Part shown: positions 39,801 through 56,400 of the stretch, in pieces
Layout of the letters: every line of letters starts with the position of its first letter
How positions within the stretch are numbered: the stretch's first letter is position 1
From: Nitzschia sp. DOCU1
Lineage: Eukaryota > Bacillariophyta > Bacillariophyceae > Bacillariales > Bacillariaceae
Direction: 5' to 3'
Assembly: GCA_951394045.1 (NCBI GenBank)
Contig: OX595985.1
Span: forward strand, 4,526,001-4,590,000
DNA length: 64,000 nucleotides
Made by a program: the position numbers and the translations under genes
Notes under the pieces: generated by a model
Told to the model about the DNA's origin: nothing
Database searches by the model: none
Seen by the model: only the letters and a program-made list of their open reading frames with translations

Positions 39801-41830
39801 GTTACTGCCAATACGGCTTGCATATCGTGTGGGCGCTGTCCAGATCCCTTCACTCGATTGAATAGAGCAGCACGATATTCCCGAGGACAAGTAGGCATAT
39901 GTATAAATTGCACCGTGCTAGTCACCAGTGGAATACCCTGAATAACTGTCAAACACTCCATTTGAGTCAAAGCACGGCCATGGCCATTCCGCACATTGCT
40001 CTTTGTTTTGTGTGCTAACCTCTTCCAAGAAGTAATTTTTGTGTTGTGTAAAGCAGTGTACGTCCCATTTAGGTGATCTGCTCCTAACCCACCTTTTTCA
40101 GAGTGAACACCCACTGGAGATGGAGGGGTCAACTTAATGATTGCAACTTCATCCAATTCAGCAACATATTTAGCAAGATATGCTGCAACACTGTAGCCAG
40201 TAGTAAATTGTAGATTTTGTGCACTGGGGAAACACATAAACAACTTGCCATTTGTTGGCGAGAATGGCGTTTCTGTTTTTGAACATCTGGGTACATGGCG
40301 TTCAGCCTGCAACAACTTCTCTGTAATTACATTTCCATCCATCATTCCCAAAAGCCGCAAAATATCGCAACATTCTTTTGAATGATGAACTGGCACAGGC
40401 TGAATGGAATGATTCTGGGGCTGGTCTGTAAGTCGGAAATTGTTTGGCACTTTGCAAACAAAATGCGTCTCTCCCTTATCATCCATTTTGGGAACCTGAC
40501 ATCGGTCATGACATCGGTGGGCAAGGTATGTTTCAGCATCCAGTAATATATCTTGAAGTTGTGATGTGGAGGAAATAAAACCATCATTCTTCAAAGCATT
40601 GATCTCGCTGTATTGGATTAGATCTGCCAAGCAACCACGTATTTTATGCAGTACTGTATTCAAACCTGCTGGAGTGGATATATCAACTTTGGTTCGCAAA
40701 ATTGCGTGGATGTGACTTGGATTGCCTTGCTTTTCCTGGAACTCATGGCGCCACCATGCCCATTCAATCTCATGCAAAGGAGCCTCTATTGAATAGACAA
40801 TATATTTCATCCATAATAGACTCACTTCATTCCAACTCAATACAAATGGGGCGGCAGACTCACGTAGCAAAAATCTTGCTTCTTCCAAGGTGACACCATA
40901 TTTTTTGCTGATTTCTTCTGCTGCCAAGTTTGAGGTAGTCCATTCTCTTAGGACTCGGAGTCCACGGCAGGTTTTTTGATTGCAAGACTGTGTAAAAAAG
41001 TAGTGTGGAGGGTGTTCGCCAAGCAGGGCAGAAAGCTTGTGAACATTGTTGGTATTTTCTGAAGAATCTCCATACAATTCAGCATTTTCATTCTTCGCAA
41101 AAGAAATCCCATCCTGTCCCTGTTTGTCTGCAAATCCGTGATGCAGAATCATTCTGCTGTCATTTCCTCTAAGACCCAAATTGACCAGCACATCAAAAGT
41201 TAAAAACTGGTAACGTGGATCAGTGCTGCATAGATGACATGGATCCATAATGCGATTTTTTCCATGCTGTCGCATGGAGGCAACACCGTACTGAGCCAAA
41301 GTCATTTCATCTGTCCACAAAGAAGTGGGTAAAGCACCCAGAACTGATCCATCATCACTGTTGAAATAAAATATGTCAGGGAAGAGCAGAGCTTCAGCAT
41401 AGACAAGAGGAACAGTTCGACCTTTTGACCTTGATACAATTCTTTCATAGAAATTTGAACTTCTGCGCCGCATTCGAAGTTTAGTGTTCTTTCGAATAAG
41501 CAAATGTCCTTGCATATTCAAAAGAACGTGAAGAGGTGATGATACAACATCAGGCGGACCTTGTAGATTTATCCCTAGGGGTTGCCTTGCAGTGCTAGTT
41601 GTAGGAATCATTGCAATCTGATTTTCCTGTTCTTCAATACTTTCCTCAAGTTCATCATCACCATGAAAAACATCATCCTGATAATAGTCATCTTCGCTCA
41701 TTACACTGCTTTCAGTGCTAAAATCATCAAAAAGATCTGTAGGGAGTTCATGAGCTGCAATTGGCCCTAAGTTTGCTGCTGGCAATGGTGGGCTATTGCG
41801 AGATCCAATTATAGCATCAGTATTGCGCAT
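36816..41830 (-). CDS. Helitron-like Rep - PIF1 helicase - GIY-YIG nuclease protein (frameshift near C-terminus)
   Basis: The first ATG is at 41830 (MRNTDAIIG); the frame runs about 1620 residues to 36959. Residue numbers count from the in-frame codon 41851. The rolling-circle initiator has RHEFQEKQGNPSHIHAIL (HUH, His380/His382) and YSVAAYLAKYV (candidate Tyr553, 558, 562). The helicase has VVVGAPGTGKTT (Walker A, 1079-1086), FLYVDELG (Walker B, 1162-1169) and TIHGSMGCTL (1453-1462). A GIY-YIG nuclease ends the protein: HGIVYQL (1560-1566), VMYIGETKNIRRRL (1574-1587) and QH (1589-1590). A one-base shift near 36990 moves the end of that domain (TFESIWKVKARSRR) into the frame ending at 36816. 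It would nick, unwind and copy the element. A GIY-YIG tail is not part of the standard Helitron protein. Confidence 0.87.
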
Positions 41831-41840
41831 GACCTCTTGC

Positions 41841-44072
41841 TCATTTCCCACAATACAATCTTCCTCGCTTAAAAAAAAGATGTGATGGATGATCTTGTTC
41901 CTGTATTAAACCCTCCCAATCTTCTTGACAAATTCCGATACAACACCCTCTTTCAGGGCAAACAAAAGAAGGACGAGTGTTGCAAGATCTTACCCCTGTG
42001 TTGTCTGCAGAATCATATTGTTTCAGAACGCATTTGCACCTATCTTGAGCTTGGTGCAGGTGTGCATTTGTTACAAGTGCTACCAGATGGGCTTCACAAT
42101 AACACGTATTCTGTCCACCAAGACATTTCAAATATCGTCGACGAAGTTCTTCATGCCGCTGTGTTTGATGACGACAATATATTGCAACCCGTAGTTTATC
42201 AAAAGTATCTGGCAATCCAGTGCTTCGTGCAAATTGGGCAGATCGTTTGTGTTGGTACCACCATAGTTGTCCCGAATGTCGTGAAAAAATTGCAGCGTCA
42301 CAATTATACTGTTCTGTTTGCTCACCAAAAACTAAACACCGCAACTCCCAGACTGCACTGTCAAGAACAACACCAGTGGACCCGAATACAATCACAACTT
42401 TGGTGCTGTCACTATGCACCCCATTCCAGGTTCCTTGCACAATGGCAATACCATTGACAGTGGAGAAAATGCGCTGAAGCTCACTAAAAGAAAAATCATT
42501 GGTCATTCCCAGTTTTTCCAAAGCTCTTTCAGGGCGAGATTCAGTATAAAAAATCTTCTTTTGCCGATGACCTTTTCCTCTCCCTGGGAGTTTCAGGCTC
42601 TCCGAAGCCAAAACAAGCCACCAGCCAAACCACTCACGATTGCTTGTCACATTACTTGCCAAAATAGACCAAACCTCATCTACAGTCATCATGATACCCA
42701 AAAGAAAAAATCCAACAAATGTTTTAGTTGGATCAGAAATCATAGCAAAGCGTTCTCCAAATCCATCATATGGGTGCACGTGGAGACGACGGCGTGGCCA
42801 AGGAGGGTCGAAAATGACTTCTTCGCATTCTCCACTTTCTGCATCAAATATTAAAAGACTCTGGGATTTTGCCTCATATGCTTGCTCTTGAAGTTCAATG
42901 GCATCCAAAAGAGAAATATAAGTGGAGCCTTTCAGCTCTTCCCTGGAAGCAAGATTTTCAAAAAGGACCCTTGCAGCTGCCAACTTGCGTACAACAATGT
43001 TCTCTGGTAAATATGCTGAATCTTCTGGATTTTGCCCCAAAGTTTGAACATATTCTCGAATATCTGTTCTTCCTTGTATAGAAAGGGAATCTCGCAGCAG
43101 AGCCAAAGCATTTGTATGGCGCAAATCTCCCTTGTTCATTATGTAAGATGAGTCCATACCATCATATCCACCCTGTAGTACTCCAGTTTGGTATGTGTCT
43201 GAAAAATAATGAAGCTTGGTAGGACGCAATGTTCGACTCCTGCAAACCGCTGGTGAAAGTTGGTTGGAATTTCCTGTAAATAAATGCCCTGTCACTGTTA
43301 TTGGTGGGTAGATATACCTCTGTCGACATCGTGCATTATGATCCCTGCAAGCAAGAATCTCAGCACCATTGGTTCCAATGCAAATGGTGGGTGTGCAAAC
43401 AAAATTTTCATTTTCAAGCAGAGTAACGCTGCTAGGATAATCAGGCCGTATACAATCAGTCCATTGAGTGGTATTTCCTGATCCTGTGGCATAGCAATTG
43501 AATGTCCAATTGCTATAGAAATACAAGAAATCTTCCAGTGGTAGTTTGTTGCATGTGTGCAGAAACTCGCTGCAACCCCAAGGACAACGGATTTCAGGAT
43601 AAGCCAAATGCTTGTCCATTTCAAGAGAAAGTTCCATCCATCTTAGCCTGGTTATCGCCATATGAAATACATTGGCTTCCTCTGTTTTATCACAAAATAG
43701 TGGTGGTGGTGTATGCATTGTAATGGAAACACCATCTTGCAATGTTTGTACTGATGCAAGCCACCATATTCTCCACTTAATTGGGATCAGCGCCCAACGA
43801 TCAGCCAATGATGGTTCTTGAACAAAAGGGAACTGACTTCTTTGACATAAGAAAGACCATACCATGGATGGCCAATAATCCTTTGCAACAGGCTTGCCAT
43901 TGCCAGACAAAAAGTATGATTCACACTGAGCACACAAGCTAATAATCTGTGGAAGCCCATTGTCTGGTGGGAGGAAGCAATACTTTTTGCCTCGCTTCCG
44001 TCGAAACACTTCAGATGAGTGCACAAAAAGAACCACCTCCCGGCGGTAGCAATTGCAGCATACATCATTCAT
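41841..44072 (-). CDS. Cys-rich 743-residue protein upstream of Rep, unknown
   Basis: The ORF is intact, ATG at 44072. The N-terminus has paired Cys (MNDVCCNCYR and LCAQCESYF), likely one zinc site. The last 90 residues are a dense Cys/His cluster (CLGGQNTCYCEAHL, DRCKCVLKQ, CPERGCCIGICQEDW) that suggests two or more zinc sites. The middle is globular and unrecognised. It overlaps the next ORF by 11 bp in the +1 frame at a run of eight T. It could therefore be the N-terminal zinc-finger part of one giant Rep protein separated by a homopolymer error or by programmed shifting, or an independent protein. Helitron Rep proteins often have N-terminal zinc fingers, which favours the first view. Confidence is high for the gene, low for function. 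Confidence 0.7.
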   Translation of the reverse strand: MNDVCCNCYRREVVLFVHSSEVFRRKRGKKYCFLPPDNGLPQIISLCAQCESYFLSGNGKPVAKDYWPSMVWSFLCQRSQFPFVQEPSLADRWALIPIKWRIWWLASVQTLQDGVSITMHTPPPLFCDKTEEANVFHMAITRLRWMELSLEMDKHLAYPEIRCPWGCSEFLHTCNKLPLEDFLYFYSNWTFNCYATGSGNTTQWTDCIRPDYPSSVTLLENENFVCTPTICIGTNGAEILACRDHNARCRQRYIYPPITVTGHLFTGNSNQLSPAVCRSRTLRPTKLHYFSDTYQTGVLQGGYDGMDSSYIMNKGDLRHTNALALLRDSLSIQGRTDIREYVQTLGQNPEDSAYLPENIVVRKLAAARVLFENLASREELKGSTYISLLDAIELQEQAYEAKSQSLLIFDAESGECEEVIFDPPWPRRRLHVHPYDGFGERFAMISDPTKTFVGFFLLGIMMTVDEVWSILASNVTSNREWFGWWLVLASESLKLPGRGKGHRQKKIFYTESRPERALEKLGMTNDFSFSELQRIFSTVNGIAIVQGTWNGVHSDSTKVVIVFGSTGVVLDSAVWELRCLVFGEQTEQYNCDAAIFSRHSGQLWWYQHKRSAQFARSTGLPDTFDKLRVAIYCRHQTQRHEELRRRYLKCLGGQNTCYCEAHLVALVTNAHLHQAQDRCKCVLKQYDSADNTGVRSCNTRPSFVCPERGCCIGICQEDWEGLIQEQDHPSHLFFKRGRLYCGK

Positions 44073-44758
44073 GACAGAGTGTCTGTGAATTTAATGAATG
44101 CTGAAAAGCCTGTATAATGATGTTTGCCAAAACTTTTCTAAAAATAATTGTAATAAAGAAAGATTCGATATACAACCATTTTCTATTGACACTGGGGAGT
44201 CCCATAGAAAGTGAAGCACCAACAGCAAAAAGGGAGAATACATACACATGGTAGCATCATGCTCGTAGAGAGACTCCAATATGTCGTATACATACCTGCG
44301 TCCCCATGGGATATCCCATAATACCGACCTTCTTGCACGTAAGTGGACCAACACTGGATCCCACTCAAGTGGCTTGAGCAACCCCTTCGGGCTCTGATGA
44401 CTGGCAGACGCACCAAAAAAAGGAGATGCACGCATGCGACGGGGCACGAGGAACTTGCCGCAGTCACTAACAGTATACATCTAATTGACATTATTCTATG
44501 AGTAGCATAGCACACACACATGTGACATGCACTTGTACGTTCCTAAAAACTCAACCAACGCAACCAAGAAGGCATCTTCTGATCCTCAGTAGGCACCTTG
44601 ACAATGGTGATTACAAAACCATAACGTCAGCAACTATTAATGTGCACTTTGAGGTGTACTGCACAATACAATCCATTTAATTTATTTCCTAATACATCAT
44701 CACGTTTTCATAGTGAATTTTCCATCCACTGACAACAACAAGCCAATATCAAAACATT
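44073..44758. other. Intergenic region with one dispersed-repeat copy
   Basis: Positions 44391-44462 hold one unit of the dispersed repeat (GGCAGACGCACCAAAAAAAG, then CACGAGGAACTTGCCGC). The rest is AT-rich with no supported gene. It separates the RING gene from the 743-residue gene. Confidence 0.55.
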
Positions 44759-44973
44759 CTAATCAACCACCAAACAAATGACGCCAAAATCCTTGCGACA
44801 AATAGGACAACTGGCATGGGTTTTTTCCATTCCCGTAGACATTTCATATGAAAATTGTGTGCACAGTTGCTGGGTTGAACAATATCAGCATTTAGAATGG
44901 CATGACAAATAGGACAGGCCTCCTCCTCTCGAGTCAGATCAACAAATAGCCCTTCATCAATAGTCATGATCAC
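44759..44973 (-). pseudogene. RING-H2 finger protein (frameshift at an A run)
   Basis: A small protein of about 70 residues: MIMTIDEGLFVDLTREEEA, then the finger CPICHAIL, NCAHNFHMKCLREW and SCPICRKDF. The eight zinc ligands follow the C3H2C3 order of RING-H2 ubiquitin ligases. The last CPIC pair is reached only by a one-base shift in the run of six A (minus strand) near 44822; otherwise the frame reads KPMPVVLFVARI. The protein would recruit an E2 enzyme. It lies at the upstream edge of the Helitron-like cluster and next to the gypsy insertion at 45157. It may be cargo of the element or a host fragment. The frameshift may be a sequencing error. Confidence 0.7.
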
Positions 44974-45151
44974 AAGTAGTGTAAAGGAACTTGTTTATGG
45001 TGGGTAAACAAGATGAAACAAAATATGTAGAATGAAAAGTCTGCCGTGCTTGCAGATTACAAAAAACACATTCCATTTTTATGTCCAAGTCCAATGTAGT
45101 CTTTGATGTTGTCATAATCATTATCAATAAAATTACCATTTTTATACCAGC

Positions 45152-45156
45152 TTTAT
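45152..45156 (+). repeat. Target-site duplication CTTTA, left (gypsy copy 2)
   Basis: Exact match to 50906-50910. Confidence 0.93.
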
Positions 45157-50262
<5,106 letters not shown>

Positions 50263-50274
50263 CCTTCAAACGGG

Positions 50275-50286
50275 AGTTTTAAAACT
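50275..50286. other. 12-bp palindrome at the primer-binding position of gypsy copy 2
   Basis: AGTTTTAAAACT one base from the LTR; identical in copy 1 (32841-32852). Confidence 0.75.
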
Positions 50287-50287
50287 G

Positions 50288-51330
<1,043 letters not shown>

Positions 51331-51883
51331 ACAATGAATGGGACTCACTTGATTTGTCGTATGTGGCATGACTCCTTTGATTGATTCAAATGACTAACTG
51401 GATCACTGCAATTCGCCTTACTACTGGGAAGTTTTCCTCTAGAAAGTAGATTGTCTATAACTTGCCAGGAACCTGTCCAAATTCAACCCTTTCTTCAAAG
51501 TCCATCCAATGCTTCACTGGCCAATATGTAGGCAAGTTTCTTGCAACTCGCCCTGGATTGACATTTGAGATGACTGCCAGGCAGTTCTGATCAAAGGGTT
51601 TAAAACAGGAGACACACAACAGAAGCAGTTCTGGTTGACGTGCCAAAAAAGGAGACATGCATGGAAACAAGCATGCCTGCAACATGAGTTAGGAACTTCC
51701 TTCCAACAAAGAGTGGACTGGCAAGCAGTTCTCACCAATGCGGCAACAGAAGAGGCATGCCTTGAAGCAAGCACCCCTGCAACCTGGTGCGAGGAGCTTG
51801 CATCCAACAAAGAGTCGTAGCAACCTATCTTCTTGCAATCCATCTTGGATCAGCATATCAGATGATTGGCGGGCATTTCATTC
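51331..51883. repeat. Dispersed 45-90 bp repeat, left flank of the copia element
   Basis: At least two units of the shape GCATGCCTGCAAC..GAGGAACTTGCATCCAACAAAGAG (about 51668-51713 and 51765-51814) and a GTTGACGTGCCAAAAAAGG box (51635). The same family continues on the other side of the copia element at 63316 and occurs at 44391. Confidence 0.75.
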
Positions 51884-51888
51884 TCGCC
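51884..51888 (+). repeat. Target-site duplication TCGCC, left (copia)
   Basis: Matches 63316-63320 exactly. Confidence 0.9.
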
Positions 51889-52164
51889 TCGTGACTACAA
51901 AATAGGAATCACGTTAGTCATAACCCTCTATCTATATACCTACACATCCTACATATGAGTAATCCCCATTATATCGTGGGACTCAAGAACTCTCTAACTC
52001 TAAGAGTTTCTGTGCAAAGCAAGACTCAAATTAGAGTATCTCAGAGTCTCTCAGAATCTCTTCCAAAACAAGACTCAAACACAAAAACATCAAAAATCAC
52101 AAATATTTGATCATTTTGTAGTTCTCATAAAATAAAAATCCAAATTATCAAAAACCCATTACAA
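51889..52164 (+). repeat. Copia 5' LTR (276 bp)
   Basis: TCGTGACTAC to CCATTACAA; the 3' LTR has TTGTGAC, giving the inverted TTGT/ACAA ends. No TGG-type primer-binding site is obvious in GATTAAGAGTCGTG, which follows. Confidence 0.95.
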
Positions 52165-52874
52165 GATTAAGAGTCGTGTACCAAACACCCTCTTTGTTAA
52201 TTCAAGGCACTATTACCACTTAAGGTTACGACCAAGGTTACGACCAATATGCCCTCTACTGAGCAAGCAACCCGCTTTGCTACGCCCCCTCCTCGTGGCA
52301 CTCGCTCTTCTATGAAGGATGCGGTGACCCACATCTATACTGTACTTGAACTATCTGAAGCTGAGCAGGAGTTTCTCCTTCAAAAGGGCTTCCGTTCCCC
52401 TATCGCTATCCTCAATGCGTGGAAGCGTGACAAGATCTATGCCCTCCAATGTGAGGAGTTCCCTGAAGGGCTGTGCTCTACACTCGACCGAGTGGGGGCT
52501 TATCTACAGTACCACCAAGATTCATATGGAGACTTGAATGGCCTTACGAGTGCCTTCTCCCTTGATATGTTACAGACCTTCAACCCTGACCGTCTACTTA
52601 AAGAGACTCCTAATATGCCCTCTACAGTGCCTATTGAAGACCATAAAATATCAGTCAAGTTGTCTGACTACCCTACGTACTCTGGTCGCACTTTGGACTG
52701 GCCAAAATTCTATGACAAGTTCGCGGCAGCCGCCTCTCTTCAAGGTATTGGCTACCTACTTAAGGAACAGTCAGACCATGATGCTCGCTTAACGAGTGAC
52801 CCTAAATATAAACGAGACTGTGAAACTCTGTACTCTATCCTCCGTCACTGTTGTGCCAATGGAATGGCCCTAAC

Positions 52875-52878
52875 CAAG
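52875..52878 (+). repeat. Target-site duplication CAAG, left (nested gypsy)
   Basis: Repeated at 57753-57756; supported by restoration of the copia Gag frame. Confidence 0.9.
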
Positions 52879-53398
52879 TGCAGTAGGCACGATAATGCCT
52901 GAAATGGCGTGACAGGACTAACAGGACTAATGTAGACTAACAGGACTAGCTATAACGCATAGCATATAACCTAACATACGTACGTACAAATATATACTGC
53001 CGACGGACGGACACAGAGGCCACGTGACGTCGTCGAGCATGCCGGATGGCGCGCTTGCGCACAGAAAGTGCGACACACACATATGGTCGGAGCGAGGCGA
53101 CGACGATGTCTATCTTGATGCTAGTCTTGACGCTAGGCGTCAGGACCTAGGGTCATGCTATAGGTGCTAGAAGGTCATAGGATGCTAGGCGTCACTAACT
53201 AGAGCAGTCACAAAGAAACACAACACTGCTAGTTAGGGACGGGCATGTCTTACCTTCTTGACAACTATCTTGTCTACTAAGATATATAGTCGTGATCACG
53301 ATCAGATGGGAAGATGGAGTCGATGCAACGATAGATCTACTTTTAAAATAGTCTCACAATTTCCAAAAACAATCTACTGCAGTTTCTAGCCTAGTGCA
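52879..53398 (+). repeat. Nested gypsy 5' LTR (520 bp)
   Basis: TGCAGTAGGC to CTAGTGCA. Element transcription should begin within it. Confidence 0.96.
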
Positions 53399-53410
53399 CT
53401 TTGATCAAAG
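53399..53410. other. 12-bp palindrome at the primer-binding position of the nested gypsy
   Basis: CTTTGATCAAAG directly abuts the 5' LTR and is followed by a small hairpin AGACTTGTCAGTCT (53410-53423). There is no TGG-initial tRNA complement. Confidence 0.75.
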
Positions 53411-53436
53411 ACTTGTCAGTCTAGAGGATAAGTATC

Positions 53437-56400
53437 ATGCGTCTCGCTTTCAACTCGTTCGTTGCCGCTCGTGGCGTCATCCCGTTGTACCCGCCTTGCA
53501 AGTGGAAAACTGGCTCGACGGGCTCGTCTGACGGCGCCGGCGACGCCGACGAGGATGGCTTTCGTTCGGTGAAACTCGAGCTTCGTTCCGTTCCTGGGGA
53601 TGCGACCTCCCCAAAATACTCCGAAAAGTTCTATGTGTTTGAATCGGGAACCCCCGAACAGTGGTGTCGCTGGAATGACAATCTCGTTAAGGTTTGGACT
53701 TGTTTGAGCCTCACCAATGGCCCCGATCGTCGCGCTATGACTCTTACGCTTCTCGCGGGTTCGGCGAAGGACACGTTTGAGGAGTATTTCGCTCGTCCCA
53801 GCGTCACTGCGACTGTCGATCATGTGTCTCGTGCGTTGCGTTACGTCGCAGCTCGGTTCTTCCCTGATTATGCCGCCCAGAATCAGACGTCGTACCTCCG
53901 CTACGAGGGTCGTAAGCCTGCAAAGATGTCTGCTCGCGGATTGGCTACTCGCTTGCGCCAGGTCAATAAGTGGTTCGATTACTTCCCCAACGATGGTGGC
54001 AATCGTACTGACGTGGTTGAACGCCTGAACGAGACCGAACTGCCCCTGATCTACGAGCGCATGTTGCCTGCCGCGTGGCTGAGTGTTAAGGAGTTGATGT
54101 TCCACGATTATCGCCAGAACCGCTTCAACTTCGAGAAGCAGATAGATTATGCGGAGCAACTTGAAGTGTACGAGATGCGTCACGGTGTCACCGGACTGCT
54201 TGCCTTTGGCTCGAGCAAAGCCAACAAAGGGCGTAAACCCGGGGAAGCTGGCGTCGCCAGTGGAACCAATGCAGGACCCGAATTGGGAACCCTGAACCGC
54301 GGTCGGAAGACGAACCGTGACTCCCCTTCTAAGAAGGGCAATAATGGTAACAACTCAAAGAACTGCCGCTTGCACGGAGAAGGCTGTGGACACAGCGACT
54401 CTGAGTGCAAGGTCTGGCTCAATCATGCGTCTAAGGTCGCTGCGGTCCGTAAGGCCCAGCACCCCAGTACGCTCAAGAAGGCGCCCCACAAAGGGCGCAC
54501 AACTCACAACAAGACTTGGCGTCGCGGAGAATCCAATGGCGCGAACCGCGGAGAACGCACCACCGAGATTTTAGACGCACACTATGAAAACGCTAACCTA
54601 GAACAACTGTGCAAGGAGCAGTCGCACTTGTCAGAGACAGAACAAGGCGACTTGCTCCGACTACTTCGCAAATATGAAACACTATTTGACGGTACACTCG
54701 GCGAGTGGAAGGGAACCGATATTGAGTTAGAACTAAAAGATGATGCAAAGCCATATCATGCACGTCCTTTCCCCATACCGCAAGTACACGAAGGCGCTAT
54801 GCGACGCGAAGTCGAACGACTCTGCGCGTTAGGCGTCTTGGAAGAAGATAATGATAGTGAATGGGGGGCACCCTCGTTTATTATCCCCAAAAAGAATGGA
54901 ACCGTACGATTCATAAGCGACTTCAGAAAGTTAAACACGATGCTAAAGCGTAAGCCGTATCCTATCCCTAAGATTCAGGACATGCTATTGAAGCTGCAAG
55001 GCTTCCAATATGCGAGTTCCTTAGATCTGAACATGGGGTACTATACCATACGTTTAAGCCCTGCGGCGTCAAAGCTATGTACTATTGTGCTGCCCTTCGG
55101 CAAGTACAAGTATAAACGCTTACCCATGGGAGTGGCTGGTTCGCCAGATATCTTTCAAGCAAAAATGTCCTCCCTGATGGCAGGACTCGAATTCGTGCGA
55201 ACCTATCTCGATGACGTACTCATAGTCAGTCCAAGTACCTTTAACGATCACCTCACCAAGCTAGAGAAGGCCCTAGCGCGTATAGCCAAAGCTGGGCTCA
55301 AGATCAATGCGCAGAAATCCTTCTTTGGGCGTGGCGAGATCGAGTATCTTGGATACTGGGTAACTAGGGAAGGTGTCCAACCTCTCCCCAAAAAGGTTGA
55401 CAGCATCTTGGCAATGAAAGCGCCGAAGAACAGAAAGGAACTTCGAGGCTTTATTGGTCTTGTCAACTATTACCGCGACATGTGGAGACGTCGTTCACAC
55501 GTGCTCGCACCATTAACGTCTATGACATCCAAAAACGTCCCTTGGCGATGGGGCGAAGAACAGCAAAAGGCCTTCGATGAGGCGAAACGTATAATTAGTA
55601 AGGAAGCTATACTAGCATTCCCAAATTTCTTAAAACGGTTCGTTATCTACACGGACGCTTCTAAGTACCAGCTAGGTGGCGTCATCACGCAGGACGGACG
55701 TCCGTTAGCGTTCTACAGCAGGAAACTGACCGACGCGCAGACGCGCTACACGACAACCGAGCGTGAACTGCTCTCAATTGTCGAGACTCTGAAAGAGTTC
55801 CGTACTATTCTTCTCGGACAGAAGATAACGATCTATACAGATCACAAGAATTTACTATTTAATGATCTCAAGACGGATCGCGTGTTACGCTGGCGTCTAC
55901 TAATTGAAGAATATGGTGCCAACATTGAGTACATCAAAGGCGTCAACAACGTCGTTGCTGACGTGCTCAGCCGCTATCCTCGTTCTGATACTCCAGTCGT
56001 TCCGGTCAGTGCGCCGACGCGAGAACAAGCGCACGAGCTCTTCGCGGGAGATAGGCTTCCAGCCGACCTCTTCCCTTTGAGCTTTCGCGTCATTGCTGAG
56101 TATCAACAACGGGATTTGCAAATGCAACAGCTCACGGAATCTCACCCGGAGGTCACACGGAAGATATTCCGTGGGGGCGAACAGCTGATTTGCTATAAGG
56201 ATAAGATTTACATTCCGCGCATACTACGGAACCATGTCATCAATTGGTACCACGAATACTTAATGCACCCAGGAGAATTGCGAACGGCAGAAACGATTGC
56301 CCAGCATCTCTATTGGCCAGGTATTAAAGCCGACGTTAAGAAAGTAGTTCAACGTTGCGACCCATGTCAAAAGGGTAAAACGAAAAGGCTTAAGTACGGG

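Noticed and set aside
44183..44521. Minus-strand ORFs that could serve as an upstream exon of the 743-residue gene, with a GTATGT donor near 44296
   Set aside because: Much of the sequence is a unit of the dispersed repeat also present at 51.6 and 63.4 kb, so the open frame is repeat-derived.
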